From Diplonema papillatum (lineage: Eukaryota > Euglenozoa > Diplonemea > Diplonemida > Diplonemidae), in assembly GCA_030068145.1 (NCBI GenBank), contig JAPJBO010000384.1, forward strand, positions 1 through 64,000: 64,000 bases of DNA, written 5' to 3'. Below are positions 40,860-51,131 of the stretch, one piece after another. The notes below the pieces were generated by a model. That model worked only from the letters and a program-made list of their open reading frames with translations. It ran no database searches and was not told the origin of the DNA. Position 1 is the first letter of the stretch. Each line of letters starts with the position of its first letter. The translations under genes were made by a program, and so were the position numbers.

Positions 40860-41950
40860 TGCCGACTCGCACTCAACCCTCGCGTGCCCAACCCGGCAGT
40901 GCTCGGATCCCCAACGGTCAAGTGTCCGGCGGACAGTCCTCGGGTGCACGGCGCTCCAATTTCCGGTGCTCAAACCTCCGACGCTACAACCTCTTGTGAC
41001 CCCAACGCTCAAACCCCCGGCGCTCGAATTTTCCAGTGCTGACACTCCCAGCGCTCGGATTTCCAGTGCTGACACTCCCAGCGCTCGGATTTCCAGTGCT
41101 GACACTCCCAGCGCTCGGATTTCCAGTGCTGACACTCCCAGCGCTCGGATTTCCAGTGCTGACACTCCCAGCGCTCGGATTTCCAGTGCTGACACTCCCA
41201 GCGCTCGGATTTCCAGTGCTGACACTCCCAACGCTCGGATTTCCAGTGCTGACACTCCCAGCGCTCGGATTTCCAGTGCTGACACTCCCAGCGCTCGGAT
41301 TTCCAGTGCTGACACTCCCAACGCTCGGATTTCCAGTGCTGACACTCCCAGCGCTCGGATTTCCAGTGCTGACACTCCCAGCGCTCGGATTTCCAGTGCT
41401 GACACTCCCAGCGCTCGGATTTCCAGTGCTGACACTCCCAGCGCTCGGATTTCCAGTGCTGACACTCCCAGCGCTCGGATTTCCAGTGCTGACACTCCCA
41501 GCGCTCGGATTTCCAGTGCTGACACTCCCAGCGCTCGGATTTCCAGTGCTGACACTCCCAGCGCTCGGATTTCCAGTGCTGACACTCCCAGCGCTCGGAT
41601 TTCCAGTGCTGACACTCCCAGCGCTCGGATTTCCAGTGCTGACACTCCCAACGCTCGGATTTCCAGTGCTGACACTCCCAGCGCTCGGATTTCCAGTGCT
41701 GACACTCCCAGCGCTCGGATTTCCGGTGCTGACACTCCCAGCGCTGCCGACTCGTCCTCAACCCTCGCGTGCCCAACCCGGCAGTGCTCGGATCCCCAAC
41801 GGTCAAGTGTCCGGCGGACAGTCCTCGGGTGCTGGGACCCACGGCGCTCCAATTTCCGGTGCTCAAACCTCCGACGCTACAACCTCTTGTGACCCCAACG
41901 CTCAAACCCCCGGCGCTCGGATTTCCGGTGCTGACACCCCCAGCGCTGCC
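40860..41950. repeat. 30-bp tandem array (~24 copies) with duplicated flanks, in a cyclase intron
   Basis: 41030-41745 consists of GCTGACACTCCCAGCGCTCG plus GATTTCCAGT. The flanking ~170 bp (CCCAACGGTCAAGTGTCCGG, CTCCGACGCTACAACCTCTT) is present on both sides at 40870-41020 and 41765-41930. All plus and minus frames are open; the most protein-like reading is plus-strand SADTPSARIS, preceded at 40745-40870 by ALRRALRLVKRFATSPDALA. A decayed plus-strand repeat-protein gene is possible, but frames do not join across the flanks. Confidence 0.85.
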
Positions 41951-42094
41951 GACGAAACCGGAAGCCCCGGCCGCCAACCCGGCGCGAACGCCGACCTTCA
42001 CGCGGAGCTCGGCGGATCCTGTTTCACGGACAACCCCATCGCGAATGTGACAGCACACCACCGAAGAAATTCCGCAATGTCGGGTGCTTCGTAC

Positions 42095-42362
42095 GAGATA
42101 CTCCCTTTCCCTGCAGATGATCTGGGTGACCACCAGGTCGGTGAACATGCATCTGAAGATGCCAGTGGGAGAGAAATCCTCGTCAAGGACGGATTCGGTC
42201 CGGTCTTCTTGGCGTTTGAACGGGAATTCGGGGTTGGGCTCGACCTTGCTGCCCCACGACGACTTGGCCGCTGCACCTGCTGCCTTGACTGCCGCGCTCT
42301 CAGTACCCGGTGGGCGGCCTCGCGGTGCTGGGTTCGCGGCGGGCTTCTGCGCCTGGGGCTCT
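42095..42362 (-). CDS. Candidate exon with AT-hook-like motif, in a cyclase intron
   Basis: It opens after CTTGGCCCAG (acceptor) and can end at CTC|GTACGA. The reading is protein-like: KPAANPAPRGRPPGTE (AT-hook core RGRP), a Lys/Glu-rich stretch, then DEDFSPTGIFRCMFTDLVV. Other protein-like minus-strand reading lies at 42533-42863 (PSTDPFASGEEDSKEREP, FLPDVMDTSVAGSPYVSRET, donor ATT|GTGAGC), but the phases do not join. These may be pieces of a transposon gene inserted in the intron. Function unknown. Confidence 0.35.
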
Positions 42363-42998
42363 CTGGGCCAAGATGTGCATCATATAAGGTTCATAATCAA
42401 AAACCCACAGATGAACTGAGTCCGAATTTCAAATCTGGGCTCATTTGGTATGTGGGTTTCTGGTGTGGGACCAAAAAATGGCCCGGCAGGTGTTAAGGAC
42501 CCTGGTGCTCACAATGGCTCGGTACACTGTGGTCTCGCGGCTTACGTACGGAGAACCCGCCACCGAGGTATCCATCACATCCGGGAGGAAAAGGGCGGGA
42601 GGATGCTCGCGCGCTGCACGCTGACGAGGGGGCCGCAAGACGGGCACCGTGGGGTGGCTTTCAAAAGCCGGCTCCCGTTCCTTCGAGTCCTCCTCACCCG
42701 ACGCGAACGGATCCGTCGATGGACCAGGAAGCGCCGCCCGCTGCTGGGCGTCGTGGTTGTTGTGGTGACTCGAGCTAAACGGCTCGTTGGCCAGACTGCC
42801 CTGCACGAACAGCGACGGAGAAGCGGGCTGCGGAGGCGAGCCGCCAGTCGCGTTCCTCTGCACTTGCCTCTGGTGCAGCTCCCGCGCGGAGGCGAGCCGC
42901 CAGTCGCGTTCCTCTGCACTTGCCTCTGGTGCAGCTCCCGCGCGGCGTGTGGTTCAGCATGGCTTGGATTTCTGCTTGGAAGGCCCTCGTCCTCTTAC

Positions 42999-43105
42999 GT
43001 GGCGTGGTGGCTGGGATGTTCTTCTTCAGGATCTTGGTCATGTACTTGGCCGAGTCGTACACATGTTTTATCCGAGCGGCTCGTTGGTGAACCCGGCCTT
43101 GCTTC
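42999..43105 (-). CDS. Receptor cyclase gene, candidate linker exon (exon 4)
   Basis: A strong acceptor (GCTTTTCGTTGTTCAG|G at 43106) and donor (GCCAC|GTAAGA at 42998) enclose 107 bases. Phase 0 in and phase 2 out would join exon 3 and exon 5 exactly. The encoded linker is acidic and Ser-rich (QVHDQDPEEEHPSHHAT). Against it, another frame over the same bases (IKHVYDSAKYMTKILKKNIP) also looks coding, so the splice model is uncertain. Confidence 0.35.
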
Positions 43106-44873
43106 CTGAACAACGAAAAGCAAGCAAGCGGATGTGCAGCCCACAGCAATCAGGAATGAGTACCCGCACCTCGTCGCCAGTCTTCCGAACATGCCGAAAT
43201 GTCTCGCTCTCTGTGGCGTAGTGCCGAAACAGGCGCAACACGACCAAGCAATGCGGACATGGCAGGGACGATTCAGCTAATGTGTGCGCGCATTCTGCTC
43301 GACCGACAGAAGGTGGATGGATTAGTTGTGAAGAGGCGTGCCGCCAGTTTGCCGCGGGTCTCGCCGGGCTGATGGGCTGGCCGGCCGGCGTCGAGGCTTC
43401 CATCGCAGGAGCCACCGGGTGGGGCTCAGTCCTTTTGGCGGTCGGCCGGGGCAGGCTTTGCGGAGGACTTTGGCGCCTGTTCTTTTGGGTGGTTCGCCAA
43501 AAACCGTACACCGCGAGAGTAGGAGAAAGTAGAAAGGGAAACTAGAGTTTTCGTTGACTGCACTACCCTGAGCCCAAATCCTGGACGTGGTTTCAGGTGG
43601 CAAATTTGGCAAATGATCATGATCAGAAGGTCCTACTTGGGAGGTTCAGTTTCCTCACACATTGCATGTGGCTAAAAATACTGACGACTTTTTTGACGTT
43701 CGAGGGCGGCAATGAAAAGATATGCTCAAAAAGGGGTCCAATTCCATAATCTTGCGAATTTTTGGCGCCCCCTGAGCCACCAAAGAAATTCCAGATTAAA
43801 CCGAGCTTTTATGTCCGATTGGTCGGAGTTGGGTTAATTGCTGTTACCCGAATGTACCCCCGTAATCCCGGCGCGGCTGACGAAGGCCGCTCTACTCCTC
43901 CCGAGGGGCGGCTCTCGTTGAGGCACAACAGGACCCCTGGCTTCTCTGCAGTGCCAAGGGCCTCCCTGAAAGAAGTATACTTGACACACTGGCAAGGCAG
44001 GCGCCGGCCGCCACACCTTTCAGCAGCGAAGACCACGACTTTGCCCGGCAAACCTTCGGGCGCCTCCGGGTGGCGCAGGGGGAAAAGTCTTAGTTCAATG
44101 TTTAGGCAGGACACTGCCTCTCATGCAACGGGCGGGACCAGACCGACCCCCTCAAATGTAGGCGTCTGCATCACTTGCCTTGTGTCTTGGACACCGTCCA
44201 CTGTCCTTATCGCTCGCAGGCTGGAGGCCCCCAGGAGCGGTGCTCCCCTAGCAGCTGCAGGGCCCGACACGAATACGCGCCTACCGTCCAAACTCAGCAG
44301 TCGTGAGACTCGCGCTCGAGCCCCCTTGCGGACCGTACCGACGTGCCCACGTGAGGCCTCTGTACACGACCAGGAGGATCGAGAGGACGTACAGGTCGAG
44401 TCAGGCACGTGGTCCACAGGGAGTGGTGCGAGCGGGCATCCGCCGTATCCGATGACAGCTCGGAGGCTGGAGGCGTTCGCGGGGTACATTAATTATAGCG
44501 CTTGGAGGGAGCGAGGTGCATATCTCGCGCATGGAGGGAGCGCTTTAGCGTGCAGCCGTCCGTTCCTTCGGAGACGATACCGAACCCGTGCCTCGGAAGG
44601 CGCTCGCATAGCGTGCCGCTGGGAACGCGTGCTCCCGAAGGCCCACAACATACCTTTACCTCGCGACTCGTTGGCCGAGAAGGAACCCTCAAGTGGGCTA
44701 CCCCCCGTCTATTTTCTGGGGCGGGCGGGTGGGAAGAAAATGCGTGTCCTGTTCGGTGGTTTCGTTCTCTGCCGGCGCTTTGCACGAAATTAGCTGGCAT
44801 TAAATTCCCAATTATTCGGGAGGGGGGAGAGCTTGCCGATTGTCGTCACTCCGAGGGGGCGATGAACGCATAC
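43106..44873. other. Intron-like region of the cyclase gene
   Basis: It holds a dispersed repeat copy at 43499-43679 (see 17342 and 62159). The 343-codon plus-strand ORF at 43762-44793 has no recognisable domain and a composition like its antisense frames, so I do not call it. Confidence 0.45.
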
Positions 44874-45713
44874 CGAATGCCTTGAAGCGTTCGATCCGAG
44901 CTCCGACGGGTGCGAAGCCGCCAGCTTCGAGCTGGCGTTGCTGACGTCGTCGTCGTCGTCGTCGTCGCCGCTGTCGGTGGTGACGAGCGCTGCTTGCGGG
45001 AGGTAGTTCCGGTACTCCGCCAGGTTCGTAACCATTTGCTTGAAGGAGCTCTGCATTCTGCGGACCTCGTGCAGGTAAGACAGGGGCTTGCGCAGGTTCA
45101 CCATGTCGAGACGCATGAGGGCAACGTTTGACATGTCGCGCTCGAGATCGAGAAGCGGCGTGATGATCTTCTTCGACATGTAAAACGACCCGAGCAAGAG
45201 CACTACCGCGCTCGTGACGATGACGACCATCAGGATCACGAAGTTGTTCCGCCGCTTGTCGTCCGCTTCGCGCCGCGCGGCATCCGTCTCCGCTTTGATC
45301 ACCCGCGTCTTCGCGTCGATGTTGCGCATGATCTCCGCCCGCGGGATCAGCAGCACCACGTACCAGCCCAGGTCCCCGTCGTTCGAGAGCAGCGAAACCT
45401 GCCACCAGTACGTCGTTCCATTCACCCCTGTGTACGTCAGAAACCTCTCCCGGTTCACCGCCTGCTGATAGCCCCCGTTTGCGAAGACATGCAGCCCGTG
45501 GTTTCTGACCTCGTCGTGTTTCGGGTACTCCGTGACGTTGTAGAAGCTGATTTTGTGGAGGTTCGTCGTGTTCTGGATGATGCCCGCGTTGAACCCGATC
45601 AACGTGCCGACCTCTTTCGTCCACGGGTTCCTCTCGATGATGTACAGCAGTGAGTCGGCCGGGAGAACCTGCTGCTCAACAATGGCGCGGATGCCTTCAG
45701 TGGACAGCGAAAA
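44874..45713 (-). CDS. Receptor cyclase gene, dCache C-terminal half, second TM and HAMP-like exon (exon 3)
   Basis: 280 codons, phase 0 at both ends; acceptor CCCCCCTGCAG|TTTTCG (45714), donor GCATTCG|GTATGC (44873). Order: end of the dCache sensor (EQQVLPADSLLYIIERNPWT, TYTGVNGTTYWWQVSLL, DLGWYVVLLIPRAEIM), a membrane helix (FVILMVVIVTSAVVLLLGSF), then a HAMP-like region (SKKIITPLLDLERDMSNVAL) and YRNYLPQA, a motif common just after HAMP in protist cyclases. An acidic DDDDDD tail follows. The protein thus spans the membrane twice with the sensor outside and the cyclase inside. The intron upstream holds the 94-bp array. Confidence 0.85.
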
Positions 45714-45762
45714 CTGCAGGGGGGGGGGGGGGGTTTTTTTTTTGAACTTCTAAAAAAAGCTG

Positions 45763-47650
45763 TTTGATTATCGGCCAATTTGCAGTCGTTCTTGTGCCGC
45801 TCTTTATCATTCAGACGCGACTCTTTGGGAATTTGAGGTCTTGCTATCGAGCTGTAGCGTGATGAGCAGCAGACAGAGGAGCAGCAGACAGAGGAGCAGC
45901 AGACAGAGGAGCAGCAGCCAGAAGATAAAACAGCTAGAGGGGCAGCAGCCAGAAGATAAAACAGCTAGAGGGGCAGCAGATAGAGGAGCAGAAGCAGGAG
46001 GAAGAGCTGCAGCGTGATGAGCAGCAGACAGAGGAGCAGCAGCCAGAAGATAAAACAGCTAGAGGGGCAGCAGCTAGAAGATAAAACAGCTAGAGGGGCA
46101 GCAGATAGAGGAGCAGAAGCAGGAGGAAGAGCTGCAGCGTGATGAGCAGCAGACAGAGGAGCAGCAGCCAGAAGATAAAACAGCTAGAGGGGCAGCAGCT
46201 AGAAGATAAAACAGCTAGAGGGGCAGCAGATAGAGGAGCAGAAGCAGGAGGAAGAGCTGCAGCGTGATGAGCAGCAGACAGAGGAGCAGCAGCCAGAAGA
46301 TAAAACAGCTAGAGGGGCAGCAGCTAGAAGATAAAACAGCTAGAGGGGCAGCAGATAGAGGAGCAGAAGCAGGAGGAAGAGCTGCAGCGTGATGAGCAGC
46401 AGACAGAGGAGCAGCAGCCAGAAGATAAAACAGCTAGAGGGGCAGCAGCTAGAAGATAAAACAGCTAGAGGGGCAGCAGATAGAGGAGCAGAAGCAGGAG
46501 GAAGAGCTGCAGCGTGATGAGCAGCAGACAGAGGAGCAGCAGCCAGAAGATAAAACAGCTAGAGGGGCAGCAGATAGAGGAGCAGAAGCAGGAGGAAGAG
46601 CTGCAGCGTGATGAGCAGCAGACAGAGGAGCAGCAGCCAGAAGATAAAACAGCTAGAGGGGCAGCAGATAGAGGAGCAGAAGCAGGAGGAAGAGCTGCAG
46701 CGTGATGAGCAGCAGACAGAGGAGCAGCAGCCAGAAGATAAAACAGCTAGAGGGGCAGCAGATAGAGGAGCAGAATCAGGAGGAAGAGCTGCAGCGTGAT
46801 GAGCAGCAGACAGAGGAGCAGCAGCCAGAAGATAAAACAGCTAGAGGGGCAGCAGATAGAGGAGCAGAAGCAGGAGGAAGAGCTGCAGCGTGATGAGCAG
46901 CAGACAGAGGAGCAGCAGCCAGAAGATAAAACAGCTAGAGGGGCAGCAGATAGAGGAGCAGAATCAGGAGGAAGAGCTGCAGCGTGATGAGCAGCAGACA
47001 GAGGAGCAGCAGCCAGAAGATAAAACAGCTAGAGGGGCAGCAGATAGAGGAGCAGAAGCAGGAGGAAGAGCTGCAGCGTGATGAGCAGCAGACAGAGGAG
47101 CAGCAGCCAGAAGATAAAACAGCTAGAGGGGCAGCAGATAGAGGAGCAGAAGCAGGAGGAAGAGCTGCAGCGTGATGAGCAGCAGACAGAGGAGCAGCAG
47201 CCAGAAGATAAAACAGCTAGAGGGGCAGCAGATAGAGGAGCAGAATCAGGAGGAAGAGCTGCAGCGTGATGAGCAGCAGACAGAGGAGCAGCAGCCAGAA
47301 GATAAAACAGCTAGAGGGGCAGCAGATAGAGGAGCAGAAGCAGGAGGAAGAGCTGCAGCGTGATGAGCAGCAGACAGAGGAGCAGCAGCCAGAAGATAAA
47401 ACAGCTAGAGGGGCAGCAGATAGAGGAGCAGAAGCAGGAGGAAGAGCTGCAGCGTGATGAGCAGCAGACAGAGGAGCAGCAGCCAGAAGATAAAACAGCT
47501 AGAGGGGCAGCAGATAGAGGAGCAGAAGCAGGAGGAAGAGCTGCAGCGTGATGAGCAGCAGACAGCGGAGCAGCAGCCAGAAGATAAAACAGCTAGAGGG
47601 GCAGCAGATAGAGGAGCAGAAGCAGGAGGAAGAGCTGCAGCAAGAGGGGA
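45763..47650. repeat. 94-bp tandem array (~20 copies) inside a cyclase intron
   Basis: 45763-45860 is near-identical to 21868-21965 (CTGTTTGATTATCGGCCAAT, TTTGGGAATTTGAGGTCTTG), then the GAGCAGCAGACAGAGGAG unit repeats every 94 bp, first with a 28-bp internal expansion (46050-46480, ~122-bp units), later regular. It is therefore a displaced and expanded piece of the 9.3-kb element. The many 63-codon ORFs come from the unit. The 3' end runs into a SINE-like copy at 47668. Confidence 0.95.
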
Positions 47651-47667
47651 AGAAGCAAGATCAGCAC

Positions 47668-48487
47668 CCGTTCTTCGCTTACACCACCGTGTGTTGCTTT
47701 CTCACTCAGGACTTAGACCTGTTGTGTTTGTGTGATTTGTCGTGTAGGGGTAGACCCGCATGACCTCACGTCCGGTTCGGGAGTTACAGCACTTGGGATC
47801 CCTTCTCGTTCTTTGTCGGGAAGCATCGTTGAGCATTTCCTTTCAAGCTGGTGCTTGTGTAATAATATTAGCTTGACCCTTCTTCCGACGGGGCAACTTC
47901 GGCGCTGAACCGGCCACCATCGGCGCAAATCTTGGCCTTGTGGCTTCATGCCGTGTCGCCGTGTGAACACGGCACATGTTGAGTCCCAATAAAATCCTGG
48001 AAATGCCACAAATGCTGCATGCGTCGCGAAAAATGGCCGGAGCCAAACTGCGCGTGTTCAGCGGTACTGCAGAGCCGAGTGGCTACTGATTTTTCGATAC
48101 CGGCGCTGAACAAACCGGTTGCTGAGGCCAAGCTATTTAACCGCGGATTTAGTGAAGGATTGTTCAGGAAACGGTCGTGAGCGAAACCCGACCAGGTAAC
48201 GACCATTTCACTGTCTTCTTTGTTTTGTGATGCGAACATCACGAGGTGCTGTCCGAAAACACCGCCCACGTGAGCACTGTGAAGCAGGGGTGGGGGGGGT
48301 GTCCATTTTTTATTTTCGGCGGCTTGCGTTTAGACACTGCCTCGCATGCATGGTTCAAGTCTTCTTCGAAGGAAGAAGTGCGCAATTTTGCCTTATTATT
48401 TCAGAGCTAAATAGAACGGAGTGTAAGACTCCGCGTGGGATAGGGCCTTTTAGTACGACTGGGAGGTGGCGGTGGGGAATCGCATAC
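47668..48487. other. SINE-like copy and intron sequence
   Basis: 47668-47870 matches the A-tailed family at 55907 (CTTACACCACCGTGTG, TTTCTCACTCAGGACTT, GGGTAGACCCGCATGACCTC). 48100-48180 (GCCAAGCTATTTAACCGCGG, TTTAGTGAAGGATTGTT) recurs at 38025-38080. No exon seen before 48488. Confidence 0.55.
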
Positions 48488-48789
48488 CTTGACGTAGCCG
48501 ACTCTGTTTCCTTGGCGGGGTCCCCACACGTTGGGCATCTCTGGATGCGTCCAAGACGCGTAAACGTGGACCCACGAGTACTCTACAGACCCCTGGATGG
48601 GTGACCACCACTTTTTGTCTGCCTCCAGCAGCAGCGAGCCGTCGTCGTGCTCAGCATTGTACAATATGCGGTTCTCGAGCTCGTACCAGTCGGCGTCCTT
48701 CACAGCTTGCCACGAGATTTTACACAGGCCGATTACGTTGTCTCCCTGAGGATGACGAAGCACGGTTGTATTGCACCCCAACTCGGTTC
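48488..48789 (-). CDS. Receptor cyclase gene, mid dCache exon (exon 2)
   Basis: 302 bases. Acceptor ACCTGCCGCAG|GAACCG (48790) takes up the single base left by exon 1 to give DTRNGTELGCNTTV, a smooth continuation. The donor GTCAAG|GTATGC (48487) leaves phase 0, matching exon 3. It encodes ~100 residues of the sensor (VIGLCKISWQAVKDADWYEL, KKWWSPIQGSVEYSWVHVYA, VWGPRQGNRVGYVK), including the Trp/Tyr-rich ligand-pocket type sequence usual in dCache domains. Confidence 0.8.
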
Positions 48790-49135
48790 CTGCGGCAGGT
48801 TTTTAGAGTTTCTTGTAGTAATTGGTCGGTTTTTTGAAGTCTCCATTTGACTTGTGGGGTTTTTAGCGTTTATTGTGGTTTAGAGGTTCGGTGTTTTAGG
48901 GTCTCCGGTTGACCATAGAGGCTGGGAGTCGGGTAGCGTGGGGTTTTAGCGTTATTTTGTGGATTGGAAGGTCGGTATTTCAGAGTCTCCGGTTTGACCG
49001 TAGAGGCTCGAGTAGGGAGGAGGAGGGTTGAAGGAGTTGAAAACAATGAAAAGGTGCAGCTCGTCTCGGGCGGTGTGTCCCTCCGTTTGTGAGGCCCCCT
49101 GACGCGTTTTGGAGGGTGCTTCGTCTGCCGACAGA

Positions 49136-49442
49136 ACAATGTAGGTAAGGGAAGTCGGCAAACTGGATCCGTAACTTCGGGAAAAGGGTCGGCTCTGAGG
49201 ACACATGCGGGATTGTCAGTGCGAGTTTAGGTCTGGCCTCAGATTGAAGGTGCTCTGAGTGGCGCTCTCGGGTGCTACCCGCGGCTCCTGATTTCTTCCA
49301 GGCCTTCTTGCATGTTGTGCCCGCAATGAAGTGTCAGCTTGGAACTGTTACGAACACGAGGAATCCAACTGGTTTAATTAAACCACAGCATTTCGCTTCA
49401 TCACAGCGGTGGCGAGTGGAATGAGACTTCTGCCCAGTGCCT
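49136..49442 (+). rRNA. 28S rRNA-derived fragment, copy 2
   Basis: 49136-49200 follows 28S closely: AATGTAGGTAAGGGAAGTCG, GGATCCGTAACTTCGGGA, GGCTCTGAGGAC. A divergent segment then leads to GGAATCCAACTGGTTTAATT and GACTTCTGCCCAGTGCCTGC, where homology stops. 49210-49440 is ~85-90% like 26098-26320 by eye. It is in the plus sense inside the first intron of the minus-strand cyclase gene. It is a truncated relic, not a full rRNA gene. Confidence 0.8.
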
Positions 49443-50428
49443 GCGAGAGAGAGAGAGAAATACGGGGTGAAAATGTTTCTTGGGTTTGAAGAGCGCGTGG
49501 TGCTTGCACCACTGAGGCCAGAGGGGTGGGGTATGAAACCTTCGCCCTGTATTTTTTCACGCCGGTGTTGTGTGCACTCGTCTTCTCAGGTTTCGCTCTT
49601 GAACGCAGACCAATCTAAGGCCAGAGCTCATCAGTGGGTCCTTTGGATGGAGATTTTCAGTCCTGTTCCGGTGCGAGCACAACGCTTGTAGTGTAAAAAT
49701 ACTCGAGGGGCTGCCTTGTGGCTTACTTTGAAGGAGGCTAGAGGGGGAGAAACAAATACAACTACAAAGTGGGTCTTTTTTTGTTGAACGCCTACGCCCG
49801 CCACTGAACCCAGATTCACCTGTGTTTCGTGTGGGCTACAGCACATTTACCTGACCCTTTGCAGCTGGCAGCCTCCTCAAGTATTTCCTACAAAGCACAC
49901 GGTGAAGTCCAGCCTCAGAAGCTGGAGTTATTGCATATTGTGGTTGAGGTGTCATTCAGATGTAGATCTAAAGCCGCCCACGTCAAATTTTGTTAAGCAT
50001 TGAGTTTTTTAAGTACATGAACCACATGGATTAGCATGCACTCCACGTCAAATTTTGTTAAGCATTGAGTTTTTTAAGTACATGAACCACATGGATTAGC
50101 ATGCACTCCACGTCAAATTTTGTTAAGCAGCGGCTGCCAAAACTTGCCGTGACACCAATTTAATGCAAGGTAAAGGAGAAAGTTGGAAGTAATTGGGAAC
50201 TTGATATTTTTTTGAGACCCTCGTAGCTCGCTGGGTCAGGCGCGCCAGGTATGTGCTGGGCTAATTCCTGTCTGGGCTCGGACTGTGAAGTCCTCTTGGG
50301 TTTCCGTCGCAAGTTCTCTCGTGTATGCCTACACCGAACCAGTTTGCGAACGTGTTTCCGGACCTTGTTGTCGTTATACATAGAGAATAGAAGGTTGTCT
50401 AAAAGAAAAAGGGGGGAGGGAGGCCCAC
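49443..50428. other. Intron 1 remainder: repeats
   Basis: Contains a 65-bp direct repeat (CCACGTCAAATTTTGTTAAG at 49978, 50043 and a partial at 50108) and copies of dispersed families at 49690-49770 and 49783-49900. GGTTTCTTGGGTTTGAAGAG-like sequence (TTTCTTGGGTTTGAAGAGCG at 49472) is shared with 37981. No exon seen. Confidence 0.6.
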
Positions 50429-51131
50429 CGTTTCTTGTGTCGATGAACCCGCGAGAGTCTGCCGTGCCCATGTGGGCAAACCCGGTGTTGTAATCGAGGA
50501 GCCCGGTGATGTCGTTGCGGGTCTCCGCTGCGACGAAGTGCATCTCGTCGTCGGGGACGCCGTCCATGAGCTCGTTGCCCACCAGCAGGTAGAACGTGCC
50601 ACCCCAGTGGTCGGAGTCGGCGTTCGCCGCGAACGGCAGAGCCTCGTAAGCGACCGACCGCAGGCCGTGCGGTGCCAGCTCCTGCTGGTACCCAGCCAGC
50701 AACCCCCGCAGTGTGTCGTTCATCCAAGCGGGGCTGTTGGTCAAATCTGGAGGGTGGTTACGCAAGAAGTGCATCACCGAATCAGCCGCCATATCCGGCA
50801 CGTCTGTGTACGACTTCAAGCTGCTCTCGGTGCCCGTCAAAATCGACCGCAGGAGCCTGTTGGCGACCTCCCCGACGTTGTCTTCCCCCGCTTCGAAGCA
50901 CCCTTCGACGCTTTCGTCGCCGGTGTCCCTCGCGTCGTTCGTTGAGTCGTTCCCGCTCGCGATCGCTAGCGACGCCACGATGGCGCCCGTCAGCACGACA
51001 AGCGCGGCCGACAGCAGCAGGGTCAGGTTCTGAATCCCCGGCGACATCGGGATCTTCTTCGCGGGGTTTCCGACCGCCTGCCTCCCGTCTGCACCCGGCA
51101 TTTTCACTTGCGTGCTATCCTTCCTGGGCAT
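50429..51131 (-). CDS. Receptor cyclase gene, first exon: TM1 and start of dCache
   Basis: ATG 51131 gives 234 codons plus one base before the donor AAACG|GTGGGC (50428). The N-terminus is short and basic (MPRKDSTQVKMPG), then TM1 (LTLLLSAALVVLTGAIVASL), then the extracellular sensor (GGT-like NADSDHWGGTFYLLVGNELM, GLLDYNTGFAHMGTADSRGF). Paralogous to the orphan exon at 12886-13594, with the same splice position. Conserved Cys (GCFEAGEDN) may form a disulfide. Spliced to 48488-48789, 44874-45713, probably 42999-43105, and 39575-40406, it gives a protein of at least ~930 residues, a one-component membrane sensor cyclase. Confidence 0.85.

Noticed and set aside
43762..44793. 343-codon plus-strand ORF
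   Set aside because: No recognised domain, low-complexity composition, and it lies in a probable cyclase intron next to overlapping antisense ORFs.
45838..47735. Serial 63-93-codon ORFs (MMSSRQRSSSQKIKQLEGQQ)
   Set aside because: Each begins in a new unit of the 94-bp array and ends in the next; repeat artefact.
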